Source: an uncultured Bacilli bacterium (GTDB taxonomy: Bacteria > Bacillota_I > Bacilli_A > RF39 > UBA660). From it: a DNA stretch of 41,868 bases. The position numbers and the translations under genes were made by a program. The stretch spans positions 1 to 41,868 of the forward strand of contig CANRNY010000018.1 in NCBI GenBank assembly GCA_947632085.1, read 5' to 3'. A model generated the notes under the pieces. The model saw nothing but the letters and a program-made list of their open reading frames with translations, did not search any database and had not been told where the DNA came from. Shown in pieces: positions 24,249 to 33,630 of the stretch (the first letter of the stretch is position 1; each line of letters starts with the position of its first letter).

Positions 24249-24259
24249 ACCTTTTTTTT
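24237..24259 (+). terminator. Terminator after the dCMP deaminase gene
   Basis: A 7-bp stem (aaaggtt 24237-24243 with aaccttt 24248-24254) and a T tract. Confidence 0.8.
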
Positions 24260-24301
24260 AATGTTATAATCTGTTATAATTAACTACTGGAAGTGATATA
24301 T

Positions 24302-25705
24302 ATGCAATTACCAAATTTAACTGAAGCTCGTAAAAGAACTACTAAGGAAGTAGAACATATTTATTTAAATGAAAATTATAATGCTGATACCTTTAAAGGT
24401 CAAAAATACTTTTTAAGAACTTATGGTTGTCAAATGAATGTTCATGATGGTGAAGAAATAGCGGCTCGTCTTGAATCATTAGGATTTACTCCTACTGATA
24501 AACTAGAAGAAGCTAATATTGTTATTTTAAATACTTGTGCTATTAGAGAAAATGCCCATGATAAATTATATGGTTTCTTAGGTCGTTGTAAACACGCTAA
24601 AAAAAGTAATAAAGATCTTATTATTGGTATTTGTGGTTGTATGGCTCAAGAAGAAAATGTTGTTAAAGAATTAATGACTAAACACCCATATGTTGATATT
24701 GTCTTTGGTACGCATAATATCCACGAATTACAAGATTTAATTTTAAATAGAAATAATAAACAAAATATTAATGTTTACTCTTGTGAAGGTGAAGTATATG
24801 AAAATATCGCTTATAAAAGAGATTCTAAAATTAAAGCTTGGGTTAATATTCAATATGGTTGTGATAAATTTTGTACTTATTGTATAGTTCCATATACTAG
24901 AGGTAAACAAAGAAGTCGTAAAAGTTCTGAAATAATTAAAGAAGTTGAAGAACTAGTTAAAGAAGGTTATCAAGAAGTAACTTTATTAGGTCAAAACGTT
25001 AATGCTTATGGTAAAGATTTAAAAGATGAATTAAATTTTGCAGGTCTTTTAAAAGTTGTATCAAAAACTAATATTCCTCGTATTAGATTTGTAACTTCTC
25101 ATCCTTGGGATTTTACCGATGAAATGATTGATGTAATTGCTTCTTACGATAATATCATGCCTTATATTCATCTTCCTTTACAATCTGGTTCATCAAGAAT
25201 CCTTAAATTAATGGGCCGTCGTTATACAAAGGAAGAATATTTAGAACTATTTAATAAAATCAAAAAAGCGATGCCTAATTCTTCTGTTACTACAGATATA
25301 ATCGTTGGTTTCCCTAATGAAACAGAAGAAGATTTTAATGAAACATTAGATGTTGTAAATAAATGCCAATATGATAGCGCCTTTACTTTTATCTTCAGTC
25401 CTCGTGAAGGTACACCAGCCGCTAAAATGAAAGACGAAGTACCTATGGCAACTAAAGAAGAACGTTTACATAAATTAAATGAACTAGTTAATTCCTATAG
25501 TTTAGCTGCTAATAAAAAATATGTTGGTAAAACCATACCTGTTTTAATCGAAGGAATTAGTGAAAAAGATTCAAATAAAGTATTTGGTTATACTGATACA
25601 ATGAAACTTGTTAATATCTCAAATGCTCAAGATTATATTGGTCAAATAGTAGATGTTACCATAACTGATGCTAAAAGCTTTAGTTTAGATGGCGAAATAA
25701 AATAA
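24302..25705 (+). CDS. miaB: MiaB, tRNA methylthiotransferase
   Basis: About 467 residues, typical. Order of domains: an N-terminal Fe-S domain with three Cys (in RTYGCQMN, LNTCAIREN and ICGCMAQ), a radical SAM domain with YGCDKFCTYC (C187, C191, C194), and a C-terminal TRAM domain. It adds a methylthio group to i6A37 of tRNAs. The frame opens at a GTG at 24293, but that GTG is within the GGAAGTGAT ribosome site, so ATG 24302 is the start. Two TATAAT-like elements (24264-24279 region) lie 5'. Confidence 0.95.
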   Translation: MQLPNLTEARKRTTKEVEHIYLNENYNADTFKGQKYFLRTYGCQMNVHDGEEIAARLESLGFTPTDKLEEANIVILNTCAIRENAHDKLYGFLGRCKHAKKSNKDLIIGICGCMAQEENVVKELMTKHPYVDIVFGTHNIHELQDLILNRNNKQNINVYSCEGEVYENIAYKRDSKIKAWVNIQYGCDKFCTYCIVPYTRGKQRSRKSSEIIKEVEELVKEGYQEVTLLGQNVNAYGKDLKDELNFAGLLKVVSKTNIPRIRFVTSHPWDFTDEMIDVIASYDNIMPYIHLPLQSGSSRILKLMGRRYTKEEYLELFNKIKKAMPNSSVTTDIIVGFPNETEEDFNETLDVVNKCQYDSAFTFIFSPREGTPAAKMKDEVPMATKEERLHKLNELVNSYSLAANKKYVGKTIPVLIEGISEKDSNKVFGYTDTMKLVNISNAQDYIGQIVDVTITDAKSFSLDGEIK

Positions 25706-25710
25706 CTCGC

Positions 25711-25739
25711 TTTACTTTAGGTTTTCAAAATATTATAAT
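25711..25739 (+). promoter_or_regulatory. Promoter of the membrane protein/GH25 pair
   Basis: -35 TTTACT (25711-25716) and -10 TATAAT (25734-25739), spacer 17 bp. No terminator is visible between miaB and this promoter, so read-through from miaB is possible. Confidence 0.6.
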
Positions 25740-25772
25740 TAAATAGTAATAGAATAAGAAGGAACGATAAAT

Positions 25773-26537
25773 ATGAAAGATAATATTACTAAAAAAAGAT
25801 TATTGATGAATAAAATATTTACTTGTTTTGGTCTTTTACTCCTTATTTCATGTTTATGTTTAGCTATCTATGATTATATTTTAGAACAAAAAGCCATTAA
25901 TGCCAGTGCTACAATTATTTCTCTAGAATATGATAATAATAAAACCAAAGCTACAGTTCGTTACAAAGTCGAAGATCAAACATACGAACAAAAAATATAT
26001 TTGCCAAAAGGCGATAATTCATCTGTTAAAGATCAAACAAAGATAAAATATGATTTAAATAATCCTAATAAATTGATTAATAATAATCATGAAATATTAA
26101 TTGCTATATGTATTTTAGTATCTCTTTTCATTTTACTTTTTAATCTTCCTAAATTTATTATTAATACTAAAGATAAATCTCGTATTAATAAACTATATAA
26201 AAAGGGTAGTTATTTAACCGCTACTATTACAGATGTTTTTGTTGATAATAATGGCAAAAAATATAAGAAAACTTTACCATATAAATTAAGATGTAAATAC
26301 TTAAATCCAGCTAATAAAACTGAATATGTTTTTGAAAGTAAAGATACTTTTGTTAATCCAAAGGATATAATGACTAAATATAATATTAATTCTATAATTG
26401 TTTTAATTGATAAAAATAAACCAAGTAATTATTATGTTGATTTAGATTCATTAGTTCCTCAAATAAAAATTATCGATCCTACAGCTTTTCTATCTCATAA
26501 AGCTGATGCTCCAAACAACCAGACGGATGTGAAATAA
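25773..26537 (+). CDS. Membrane protein with two DUF3592-like units
   Basis: 254 residues: a span at about 15-36, a unit (ASATIISLEYDNN ... IKYDLNNPNKL), a second span at about 108-128, and another unit of the same kind (YLTATITDVFVDN ... IVLIDKNKPSNYYVD). The xYDxNNPxx ending is like the WINPDDPEE of the two DUF3592-like genes at 13.7 and 15.2 kb. It overlaps the GH25 gene start by one base, so the two are co-translated. The function is unknown; the pairing suggests a cell-envelope role. Confidence 0.7.
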   Translation: MKDNITKKRLLMNKIFTCFGLLLLISCLCLAIYDYILEQKAINASATIISLEYDNNKTKATVRYKVEDQTYEQKIYLPKGDNSSVKDQTKIKYDLNNPNKLINNNHEILIAICILVSLFILLFNLPKFIINTKDKSRINKLYKKGSYLTATITDVFVDNNGKKYKKTLPYKLRCKYLNPANKTEYVFESKDTFVNPKDIMTKYNINSIIVLIDKNKPSNYYVDLDSLVPQIKIIDPTAFLSHKADAPNNQTDVK

Positions 26538-27772
26538 TGAAGAAAAAATACTTAATTGCTATCCTTGTCTTTTGTCTTGTTTTAAATACTGTTTTATTAA
26601 CAACTATTATTATTCCAGCATATAGTCATAAACAAGAAAAAGAACTAGCAGAAAAAATCAAAAATGCTACTATTAAAGTAACTTTGAAAGATGATTTACA
26701 AGCATCTTTTTTATCTAATGTCAAAGTATCTGATTTTATTTTAGACCTTAATGGAACGATAAAAGATGATTTTAAAATTAATACTTCTAAAATAGGGGAA
26801 AAAGAAGTTTCTTTCAAATATATTAATGACGAAGAACTTGAAGTCCCTTATAGTTTTAAAATCAATGTTGTCGATGATATTCCTCCGGTTATTTGGCTAA
26901 ACAATACTTATACAATTAATACAAATTATGATGGTAATTTATTAGACGATATAACTTGTGCTGACAATTTAGACGATAATCCTAAATGTGAAATAATAGG
27001 GGAATATAATACGAAAAAAACTGGACAATACAAATTAACTTTTAAAGCCACAGATTCTAGTAATAATACAACTACCCAAAATTTTACTTTAAAAGTAGTT
27101 AAACCAACTAATAAAAATAATTCTAGTAGCTCATCAACTCCATCACGTACTTTATTTTCTGATGTAATAGAGAGTTATAAAAATGATAATACAAAAATTG
27201 GTATTGACGTTTCTTCTTGGCAAGGCGATATTGACTTTCAGCAAGTTAAAGAAGCAGGCGTAGAATTTGTTATCATCCGTATTGGTAGTGCTAGAGGTAT
27301 TAAAGGTGAATACTTTGTTGATAAACAATTTATTAATAATATCAAAGGCTTTAACGAAGTAGGTATTCCTGTTGGTCTATATTATTATTCTTACGCTAAT
27401 AGTGAAGAAAAAGCTATAGAGGATGCTAAATGGGTTTTAAAGCAAATAAAAGATTATCGTATTGATTTACCAATTGCTTATGATTGGGAAAGCTGGTCTT
27501 TTTATAACGAATTTCATCAAAGTTTCTATAGTTTAACTAATAGTGCCAAAGCTTTCCTAGATACAATAAAAGAAGCTGGTTATGACGGTATGTTATATAG
27601 TAGTAAAAGTTATCTAGAAAAAGTATGGTATGATACCGGTTATCCCGTTTGGTTAGCTCATTATACTAAACAAACTTCATATCAAGGTGAATATAAATAT
27701 TGGCAACTATGTAGTAATGGTAAAGTCCCAGGTATTAATGGTAGTGTCGATATTGATATTATGTATAAATAA
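26537..27772 (+). CDS. Membrane-anchored glycoside hydrolase family 25 muramidase
   Basis: 411 residues. An N-terminal span or uncleaved signal (about 5-28), then one or two Ig-like/bacterial surface domains (YSFKINVVDDIPPVIWL and TFKATDSSNNTTTQNFTLKV, about 30-190), a Ser/Asn-rich linker, and a GH25 catalytic domain from about residue 220 (IGIDVSSWQG) with D316 and E318 in YDWESW. GH25 enzymes cleave the beta-1,4 link between N-acetylmuramic acid and N-acetylglucosamine. The start codon follows directly from the overlapping upstream gene. Confidence 0.92.
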   Translation: MKKKYLIAILVFCLVLNTVLLTTIIIPAYSHKQEKELAEKIKNATIKVTLKDDLQASFLSNVKVSDFILDLNGTIKDDFKINTSKIGEKEVSFKYINDEELEVPYSFKINVVDDIPPVIWLNNTYTINTNYDGNLLDDITCADNLDDNPKCEIIGEYNTKKTGQYKLTFKATDSSNNTTTQNFTLKVVKPTNKNNSSSSSTPSRTLFSDVIESYKNDNTKIGIDVSSWQGDIDFQQVKEAGVEFVIIRIGSARGIKGEYFVDKQFINNIKGFNEVGIPVGLYYYSYANSEEKAIEDAKWVLKQIKDYRIDLPIAYDWESWSFYNEFHQSFYSLTNSAKAFLDTIKEAGYDGMLYSSKSYLEKVWYDTGYPVWLAHYTKQTSYQGEYKYWQLCSNGKVPGINGSVDIDIMYK

Positions 27773-27803
27773 AAAAGGTATTATGATTTTATAATACCTT
27801 TTT
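27772..27803. terminator. Bidirectional terminator between GH25 and the mutase gene
   Basis: A long perfect stem (27772-27784 with 27791-27803) with A and T tracts on the two sides, serving the two convergent genes. Confidence 0.85.
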
Positions 27804-29172
27804 ATAATTCTTTAACAGCATCGTTAACTACTTTACCAAATTCTTTTTTTATTTCTTCTAATCTTTCAGTACTACTAGCTTCAAATCTCAATGTTAAATT
27901 AGGTCCAGTATTACTAGCTCTAACTAAAGCCCATCCATCATCAAATTGAACTCTAACTCCATCAACATCTATATATTTATATTGTTTACTTTTAACATAT
28001 TCAATAACTTTATCAACAACTTTAAATTTAATATTATCGTCAACTGCCACTCTAACTTCTGGTGTATTATAATAAACATTAACTCCCTCAAATAATTGTG
28101 AGAACTTCTTATCTGTATTACTTAATATTTCTAACATTCTTAATCCATTATAGAATCCTGAATCTATACAAGGCCATCTATCTTTAAAATACAAATGTCC
28201 AGAATATTCTCCCCCAAAAGGATAATTTTGTTTATTAACTTCAGCTCTTGTATATGAATTTCCCGTTCTAAAGCAAACTGGAGTACCACCTAATTTAATT
28301 ATTTCATCTTCTAAAGCTTTACCACATTTAACATCATATAAATAACTTTTATTAGTTACTTGATCATTAATACTTCTAATAAAAGCAATCATTGCTTTAT
28401 CAGCTTGGATAAATTCTCCAGTTTCTGAAATAAATCCAACGCGATCACCATCACCATCAAAACCAATCCCAATATCAGCTCCAATTTCTAAAACTTTATC
28501 AATTAACATTTTATTATTTTCTGGTACAGATGGATCAGGATGATGATTAGGGAATGTTGCATCACTAGTATCACAAATTGTCGTTATCTCTAAATTAGGA
28601 AATTCGCTAAATAATCCTTTCACAAATAGGGAAGTAGTACCATTACCACAATCTAAGACTACTTTTACTTTTCTCTTACCCATATTAATATTTTCTTTTA
28701 TAAAACTTATATAATATTCTGTTGGATTAAATTCTGTTACTTTTCCTTGACCAGTTAAAAATTTTCCAGCTAAAGTATAATCTCTAAAATCATAAACTTG
28801 TTCTCCACGAGCATTACCTAAATGATCGAAACTAAATTTAAAACCATTATCATCTTTTGGATTATGACTAGCTGTTACCATAACTCCAATAATAACATTT
28901 GCTTTTAAACATGCATAATAATACATTGGTGTAGTAACTAAACCAAAATCTATAACATTACAACCAGATTCTGTAATACCTCTAATTAATTCTTTTGCCA
29001 GTTGTGGACTAGATAATCGGTTATCTCTCCCAACACCACATATATTTCTTTTTAATTTTTCCTGAATATAAGAACCATAACTTCTACCAACTGTATAAGC
29101 TACTTCTTCATTAACTTGTGTTGGATAAATACCCCTTATATCATATTCACGAAAGATATTTCTATCCATCAT
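27802..29172 (-). CDS. Phosphomannomutase/phosphoglucomutase
   Basis: 456 residues. Catalytic TASHNP at 100-105 (S102 phosphoserine), metal loop DGDGDR, sugar-binding GGEYSGH and the C-terminal phosphate-binding RASNTGP. This is the bacterial PMM/PGM branch (ManB/AlgC-like), which interconverts hexose 1- and 6-phosphates for cell-wall and exopolysaccharide precursors. A GAGGAG site precedes the ATG. Two ATGs are adjacent; the upstream one is used here. Confidence 0.93.
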   Translation of the reverse strand: MMDRNIFREYDIRGIYPTQVNEEVAYTVGRSYGSYIQEKLKRNICGVGRDNRLSSPQLAKELIRGITESGCNVIDFGLVTTPMYYYACLKANVIIGVMVTASHNPKDDNGFKFSFDHLGNARGEQVYDFRDYTLAGKFLTGQGKVTEFNPTEYYISFIKENINMGKRKVKVVLDCGNGTTSLFVKGLFSEFPNLEITTICDTSDATFPNHHPDPSVPENNKMLIDKVLEIGADIGIGFDGDGDRVGFISETGEFIQADKAMIAFIRSINDQVTNKSYLYDVKCGKALEDEIIKLGGTPVCFRTGNSYTRAEVNKQNYPFGGEYSGHLYFKDRWPCIDSGFYNGLRMLEILSNTDKKFSQLFEGVNVYYNTPEVRVAVDDNIKFKVVDKVIEYVKSKQYKYIDVDGVRVQFDDGWALVRASNTGPNLTLRFEASSTERLEEIKKEFGKVVNDAVKEL

Positions 29173-29220
29173 ATCATCTCCTCTTATTCTTCTATAATTA
29201 TAACATATTTAATAATTGAA

Positions 29221-29250
29221 TTGACATTTTTAAAATACTTGTTGTATACT
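29221..29250 (+). promoter_or_regulatory. Promoter of the CYTH-ileS leader
   Basis: Perfect -35 TTGACA (29221-29226) and -10 TATACT (29245-29250), spacer 18 bp. It opens the 322-nt stretch between the two divergent genes (29173-29494). Confidence 0.75.
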
Positions 29251-29269
29251 ATTGCAAGTAAAGCAATTG

Positions 29270-29480
29270 ATGAAGACGGCAATATTTAAGTAGTTACAAG
29301 AGAGTTACTTATTTGGTGAGATAGTAATAAATGAAAGAGTATTGTAAATCACTTCTAATGTGTTACTTTGAAATTAGTAGAAGTAAACGTTTCTCGCGTT
29401 AAGAGTTTGAGTGTATGAATAGTTCATAAACTAAGGTGGTACCACGGGTAATCTCGTCCTTAGAATATGAACTTTTTTTA
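29270..29480 (+). promoter_or_regulatory. T-box riboswitch upstream of the CYTH-ileS operon
   Basis: Stem I starts near GATGAAG (29269-29275) and has AGAGAG and GGTGAG motifs. GAAG/CTTC and CAATA/TATTG (29280-29284 with 29340-29344) flank the specifier ATC (29348-29350, Ile), followed by A. The T-box motif TGGTACCACG begins at 29437. The alternative terminator pairs agttcat (29421-29427) with atgaact (29467-29473), with ctaagg/ccttag stacked above, and then T. The TGGT bulge fits an A73 tRNA such as tRNA-Ile. Uncharged tRNA-Ile should allow read-through. Confidence 0.9.
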
Positions 29481-29494
29481 TTGGAGGGGATAAT

Positions 29495-30046
29495 TTGCAT
29501 ACAGAATATGAAGTAAGAGTATTAGAAATTAATCATGATGAAATAGTTAAGAAATTAGAAAGTCTTGGCGCTGAGTTAAAATTTTCTAATTTACAACAAA
29601 GATATGTTTATGATGTTAAACCAGTAAATCCTAATAAATGGATTAGATTAAGAACTAATGGTATTAAATCTACGATAACCATAAAAGATTTAGAAGCTAA
29701 ATCAATAGATGGTACTAAAGAATTAGAAATTGAAGTAGATGACTTTGCTAAAGCTAATGAATTATTAGAAGTATTAGGTTATCATAATCGTGGTTTTCAA
29801 CAAAATAAACGTACGCAGTATATTTTAGATGGTGTTGAAGTAGATTTAGATAGATGGCCATTGATTCCTGAATATATGGAAATAGAAGGTCAAAGTGAAC
29901 AAGAAGTTTATAATTGCTTAGAAAAGTTAGGTATTAGTAAAGATAATATAGTTACATTAGATGTTGCTAGTATTTATACGCATTATGGCTATGATGGTGA
30001 TAATTTAGCTGATTTAAATTTTGAAATGGAGGAGAATAAAGAATGA
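29495..30046 (+). CDS. CYTH-domain protein (class IV adenylate cyclase/thiamine triphosphatase superfamily)
   Basis: 183 residues. The EYEVR at residues 4-8 fits the ExExK/R signature, and later WIRLRT, TIKDL, ELEIEVDD and DRWPLIPEYMEIEG supply the rest of the tunnel-fold acidic and basic residues. These domains act on triphosphate substrates, but which one cannot be told from sequence. It uses TTG as start: no ATG or GTG lies nearby, and GGAGGGG is 7 nt upstream. Its place between the ileS T-box and ileS is the odd point. It overlaps ileS by 4 nt (ATGA). Confidence 0.8.
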   Translation: MHTEYEVRVLEINHDEIVKKLESLGAELKFSNLQQRYVYDVKPVNPNKWIRLRTNGIKSTITIKDLEAKSIDGTKELEIEVDDFAKANELLEVLGYHNRGFQQNKRTQYILDGVEVDLDRWPLIPEYMEIEGQSEQEVYNCLEKLGISKDNIVTLDVASIYTHYGYDGDNLADLNFEMEENKE

Positions 30047-33000
30047 AAAATTTTAAAGAATTAGATAAAAGACCAGTAAGTGAAGTTGAAGATTCAATAA
30101 GCAAATCTTGGAAAAGTATCAATGCAATGCATGACGCTCAAGTTAAATTAAGAGAAGATAAAAAGACTTTTGTTTTCTACGATGGTCCAGCATTTGCTAA
30201 TGGTTTCCCTGGTTTACATCATATGGTATCTAAAAACTTAAAAGATACTATTACTAAATACCATGTAATGAATGGTGAAAAAGTTATCAGAAAAATAGGT
30301 TGGGATACTCATGGCTTACCAATTGAAAATCATGTTGAAAAGAAATTAGGTATCTCATCTAAAAAAGAAATTGAAGAATTAGGTGTTGAAAAATTCAACG
30401 AAGAATGTCGTAAAAGCGTTAGAGAAAATGAATCAGCTTTTACTGATTTAACTAGTAAAATGGGCCAATTCTTTGATGTTGAAAATCCATACCTAACATA
30501 TAAAAATGATTATATTGAAACTGAATGGTGGATCTTAAAAGAAATGTGGAAAAAAGATATGTTCTATGAAGGTACAAGAGTCGTTCCATATTGTCCACAT
30601 TGTGGTACTGGTTTAGCTACTCATGAAGTTGCTCAAAACTATCAAACTGATACTGCTATTACTGTTATTGTTCCATTTAAGAAAAAAGATGAAGATGTAT
30701 ACTTCCTTGCTTGGACAACAACCCCTTGGACTTTAATCGCTAATGTTGCGTTATGCGTAAATCCTAACGAAGATTATGTCTTAGTTGAATCTAAAGGTCT
30801 AAAATTTATTTTAGGTAAAGCTTTAGTAAGTAATATCCTAGGTGATGAAGTTAAAGTCTTAAAAGAATATAAAGGTACTGACTTAGAATATATGGAATAT
30901 GAACAATTAATTCCATCATTCGATGTTGATAAAAAAGGTTTCTTTGTTACTTGTGATACCTATGTAACTATGGAAGATGGTACTGGTATCGTTCATATTG
31001 CTCCAGCTTTTGGTGAAGATGATGCTAACGTTGGTAAAAAATACGATTTACCATATCTAAATCCAGTAGGTAAAGATGGCTGCTATGTAGGTGGCTTATG
31101 GGATGGACATTTCGTTCATGACGTTAATGAAGAAGTAGTAGAATACTTAAAAGAAAATGGTAAATTATTTAAACGTCAAAAAATATCACACGAATATCCA
31201 CATTGTTGGCGTTGTGATACTCCATTAATCTACTATTCAATGCCAAGTTATTATATTAGAGTAAGTAAAATGACTGATAAATTAGTAAAAGCTAATTCTA
31301 AAGTTAATTGGTATCCAGCTTATGTTGGTGAAAAGAGATTCGCTAACTGGATAGCTAATGCTCGTGATTGGAATGTATCAAGAAGTAGATATTGGGGTAG
31401 TCCAATTCCATACTTTAAGTGTGAATGTGGTAATACTCACATGCTTGGATCCGTAGCTGAATTAAAAGAAATGGCTATCGAAAAAATTGGTAAAGACTTT
31501 GATTTACATAAACCATATATTGATAATGTTCATTTAAAATGTCCAAAGTGTGGTAAACCAATGACTCGTATTCCAGATGTTCTAGATTGTTGGTTCGATT
31601 CTGGTTCAATGCCATTTGCCCAATACCATTATCCATTTGAAAACCAAGAATTATGGGAAAGTCAATTCCCAGCTGACTTCATTTGTGAAGGTATCGATCA
31701 AACACGTGGTTGGTTCTATACATTAATGGTTATTTCAACCTTTGTTAAAGGCTGTTCACCATTTAAAAACGTTTTAGTAAATGACTTATTACTTGATGCC
31801 GAAGGCAAAAAGATGAGTAAAAGCCGTGGTAATATCGTTGAACCATTTACAACTATTAAAGATTATGGTGCTGATACAGTAAGATTCTATCTTCCTTATG
31901 TTTCACCTGTATGGACTCCATTAAAATTCGATATTGAAGGTTTAAAAGAAGTATATTCTAAATTCTTTAATCCATTAAAAAATACTTATAGTTTCTTTGC
32001 AATGTATGCTAACATTGATCATATTGATACTGATGAATGTAATGTTCCATATAAAAAACGCGAAGAAATCGATAAGTGGTTATTATCTAAATATAATAAA
32101 TTAGTTCGTGATGTCTGTGCATCATTTGACGAATATGACTTAAATAAAGTAGTTCATTACTTAGCATCATTTGTTTCTGAAGATTTATCTAACTGGTATA
32201 TTAGAAGAAATAGAAATAGATTCTGGGGTAGTGAATTAAATGATTCTAAGAAAGCTGTATATATTACAACATATGAAGTATTAGTTGGTTTAGCTAAATT
32301 AATCGCTCCAATTACACCATTCTTATCAGAAGAATTATATCGTAACTTAACTAATGAAAAATCTGTTCATCTAACTGATTATCCAAAAGTTGATAAGAAA
32401 TTAATTGATGAACATATTGAAGAACGTATGGACTTAATTCGTAATTTAATTTCTATTGGTCGTTATGTTCGTGAAGAAGCGAAGATAAAAGTCCGTCAAC
32501 CACTATCTGAAGCTCTATTAGATGGTAAAAATAAAGATCTTATCTCTGATTTAGTACCATTAATTGCTGAAGAATTAAATATTAAAAATGTTGAATTCGT
32601 TGATGACTTAAATGAATATATGAATATTTCTGTAAAACCAAACTTTAAAGTAGTAGGTAAAGTATTCGGCCCATTAATCAAAGAATTCCAAACTAAACTA
32701 GAAAACTTAGATGTTGATAGTATTAATAAATTACAAAAGGGTGAATCTATCAATTTAGAATTAGGTAATGAAGAAAAAAAAATTACAGCTGAAATGGTTG
32801 AAATTCGTATAACTTCTAAAGAAGGTTTCAATGTTGGTATGGAAAATAATAACTTTATTATTCTTGATACTACTTTAACTGAAGAATTAATTCTTGAAGG
32901 AATTGCTCGTGAAATGGTATCTAAAGTTCAACAATTACGTAAAAATAAGGACTTTAATGTTGCTGATCGTATCACTTTATATTATAGTGGTGATGATAAA

Positions 33001-33135
33001 GTAACTGAGTGTGTTACTAAATTTAAAGAATATATTCAAAATGAAACTTTATCTTTAGATATTATTGCAAAAGATAACTTAAAAGAAAAATATGACTTAA
33101 ATGGTCATGAATGTTTAATTGATGTGGAAAGATAA
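30043..33135 (+). CDS. ileS: Isoleucyl-tRNA synthetase, eukaryote-like (type 2)
   Basis: 1030 residues, the length of the eukaryote-like IleRS2 group. The HIGH-type motif is GFPGLHHM at residues 54-61, with the usual HYGH replaced by GLHH, a variant I recall from other IleRS2 enzymes. KMSKS is intact at 590-594 (KKMSKSRGN). A zinc-like Cys pair (KCPKCGKP) and an editing domain are in place. IleRS2 enzymes are known for natural tolerance of mupirocin; whether this one shows it is not visible. It is translated from the T-box transcript and overlaps the CYTH gene. Confidence 0.95.
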   Translation: MKNFKELDKRPVSEVEDSISKSWKSINAMHDAQVKLREDKKTFVFYDGPAFANGFPGLHHMVSKNLKDTITKYHVMNGEKVIRKIGWDTHGLPIENHVEKKLGISSKKEIEELGVEKFNEECRKSVRENESAFTDLTSKMGQFFDVENPYLTYKNDYIETEWWILKEMWKKDMFYEGTRVVPYCPHCGTGLATHEVAQNYQTDTAITVIVPFKKKDEDVYFLAWTTTPWTLIANVALCVNPNEDYVLVESKGLKFILGKALVSNILGDEVKVLKEYKGTDLEYMEYEQLIPSFDVDKKGFFVTCDTYVTMEDGTGIVHIAPAFGEDDANVGKKYDLPYLNPVGKDGCYVGGLWDGHFVHDVNEEVVEYLKENGKLFKRQKISHEYPHCWRCDTPLIYYSMPSYYIRVSKMTDKLVKANSKVNWYPAYVGEKRFANWIANARDWNVSRSRYWGSPIPYFKCECGNTHMLGSVAELKEMAIEKIGKDFDLHKPYIDNVHLKCPKCGKPMTRIPDVLDCWFDSGSMPFAQYHYPFENQELWESQFPADFICEGIDQTRGWFYTLMVISTFVKGCSPFKNVLVNDLLLDAEGKKMSKSRGNIVEPFTTIKDYGADTVRFYLPYVSPVWTPLKFDIEGLKEVYSKFFNPLKNTYSFFAMYANIDHIDTDECNVPYKKREEIDKWLLSKYNKLVRDVCASFDEYDLNKVVHYLASFVSEDLSNWYIRRNRNRFWGSELNDSKKAVYITTYEVLVGLAKLIAPITPFLSEELYRNLTNEKSVHLTDYPKVDKKLIDEHIEERMDLIRNLISIGRYVREEAKIKVRQPLSEALLDGKNKDLISDLVPLIAEELNIKNVEFVDDLNEYMNISVKPNFKVVGKVFGPLIKEFQTKLENLDVDSINKLQKGESINLELGNEEKKITAEMVEIRITSKEGFNVGMENNNFIILDTTLTEELILEGIAREMVSKVQQLRKNKDFNVADRITLYYSGDDKVTECVTKFKEYIQNETLSLDIIAKDNLKEKYDLNGHECLIDVER

Positions 33136-33155
33136 TTTATTTATCTTTCTTTTTA
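33128..33155 (+). terminator. Terminator of the CYTH-ileS operon
   Basis: An 8-bp stem (aaagataa 33128-33135 with ttatcttt 33141-33148) followed by T, overlapping the ileS stop. Confidence 0.8.
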
Positions 33156-33217
33156 TTTACAATAAGTTTTTTTGCATGTTATAATATTTATGTTATAAAA
33201 GAATGGAAGATGTAAAT

Positions 33218-33622
33218 ATGGCAAAATTTTGTAAAAATTGTGGATTAGAAATCAAGGAAGGTTCATTATATTGTGAAAAGTGTGGTAGTCCAGTAGATAG
33301 TGCTCCAGTTGTAAACCAAGTTCCAACAACATATCCTTCTCAACCAACTTATCAAGGAGTTCCAAATAAAACTAATAGTTTAGCAATTGCCGGCTTTATT
33401 GTCTCACTAGTTTCTTTAGTTTGTTGTTCTCCAGCTGCAGTAATTTCCCTTATTCTTTCTATTATTGGTTTAAATGAATCTAAAAAGTGTGCTAATGAAG
33501 GAAAAGGATTAGCTATCGCTGGTATTGTTATTAGTGTAATTGCTTTATTATTCTTAATTCTTATTATATGTATATATGCTATTGGCATTTTCAGTATTTA
33601 CGATACTCCTTACTATTACTAG
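33218..33622 (+). CDS. Zinc-ribbon DUF4190 membrane protein
   Basis: About 134 residues. A zinc ribbon (FCKNCG ... YCEKCG) at the start, a linker, then a DUF4190-type pair of membrane spans (LAIAGFIVSLVSLVCC..., and GLAIAGIVISVIALLFLI). The role of such proteins is unknown. The ORF is open from ATG 33203, but ATG 33218 is favoured because GGAAG (33205-33209) sits 8 nt before it. An extended -10 TATAAT (about 33179-33184) precedes it. It overlaps no neighbour; DUF2752 follows 8 nt later. Confidence 0.85.
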   Translation: MAKFCKNCGLEIKEGSLYCEKCGSPVDSAPVVNQVPTTYPSQPTYQGVPNKTNSLAIAGFIVSLVSLVCCSPAAVISLILSIIGLNESKKCANEGKGLAIAGIVISVIALLFLILIICIYAIGIFSIYDTPYYY

Positions 33623-33630
33623 AATATTTT

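Noticed and set aside
32496-32831. Antisense frame of 111 codons inside ileS
   Set aside because: It lies within a highly conserved synthetase gene and has no start signal.
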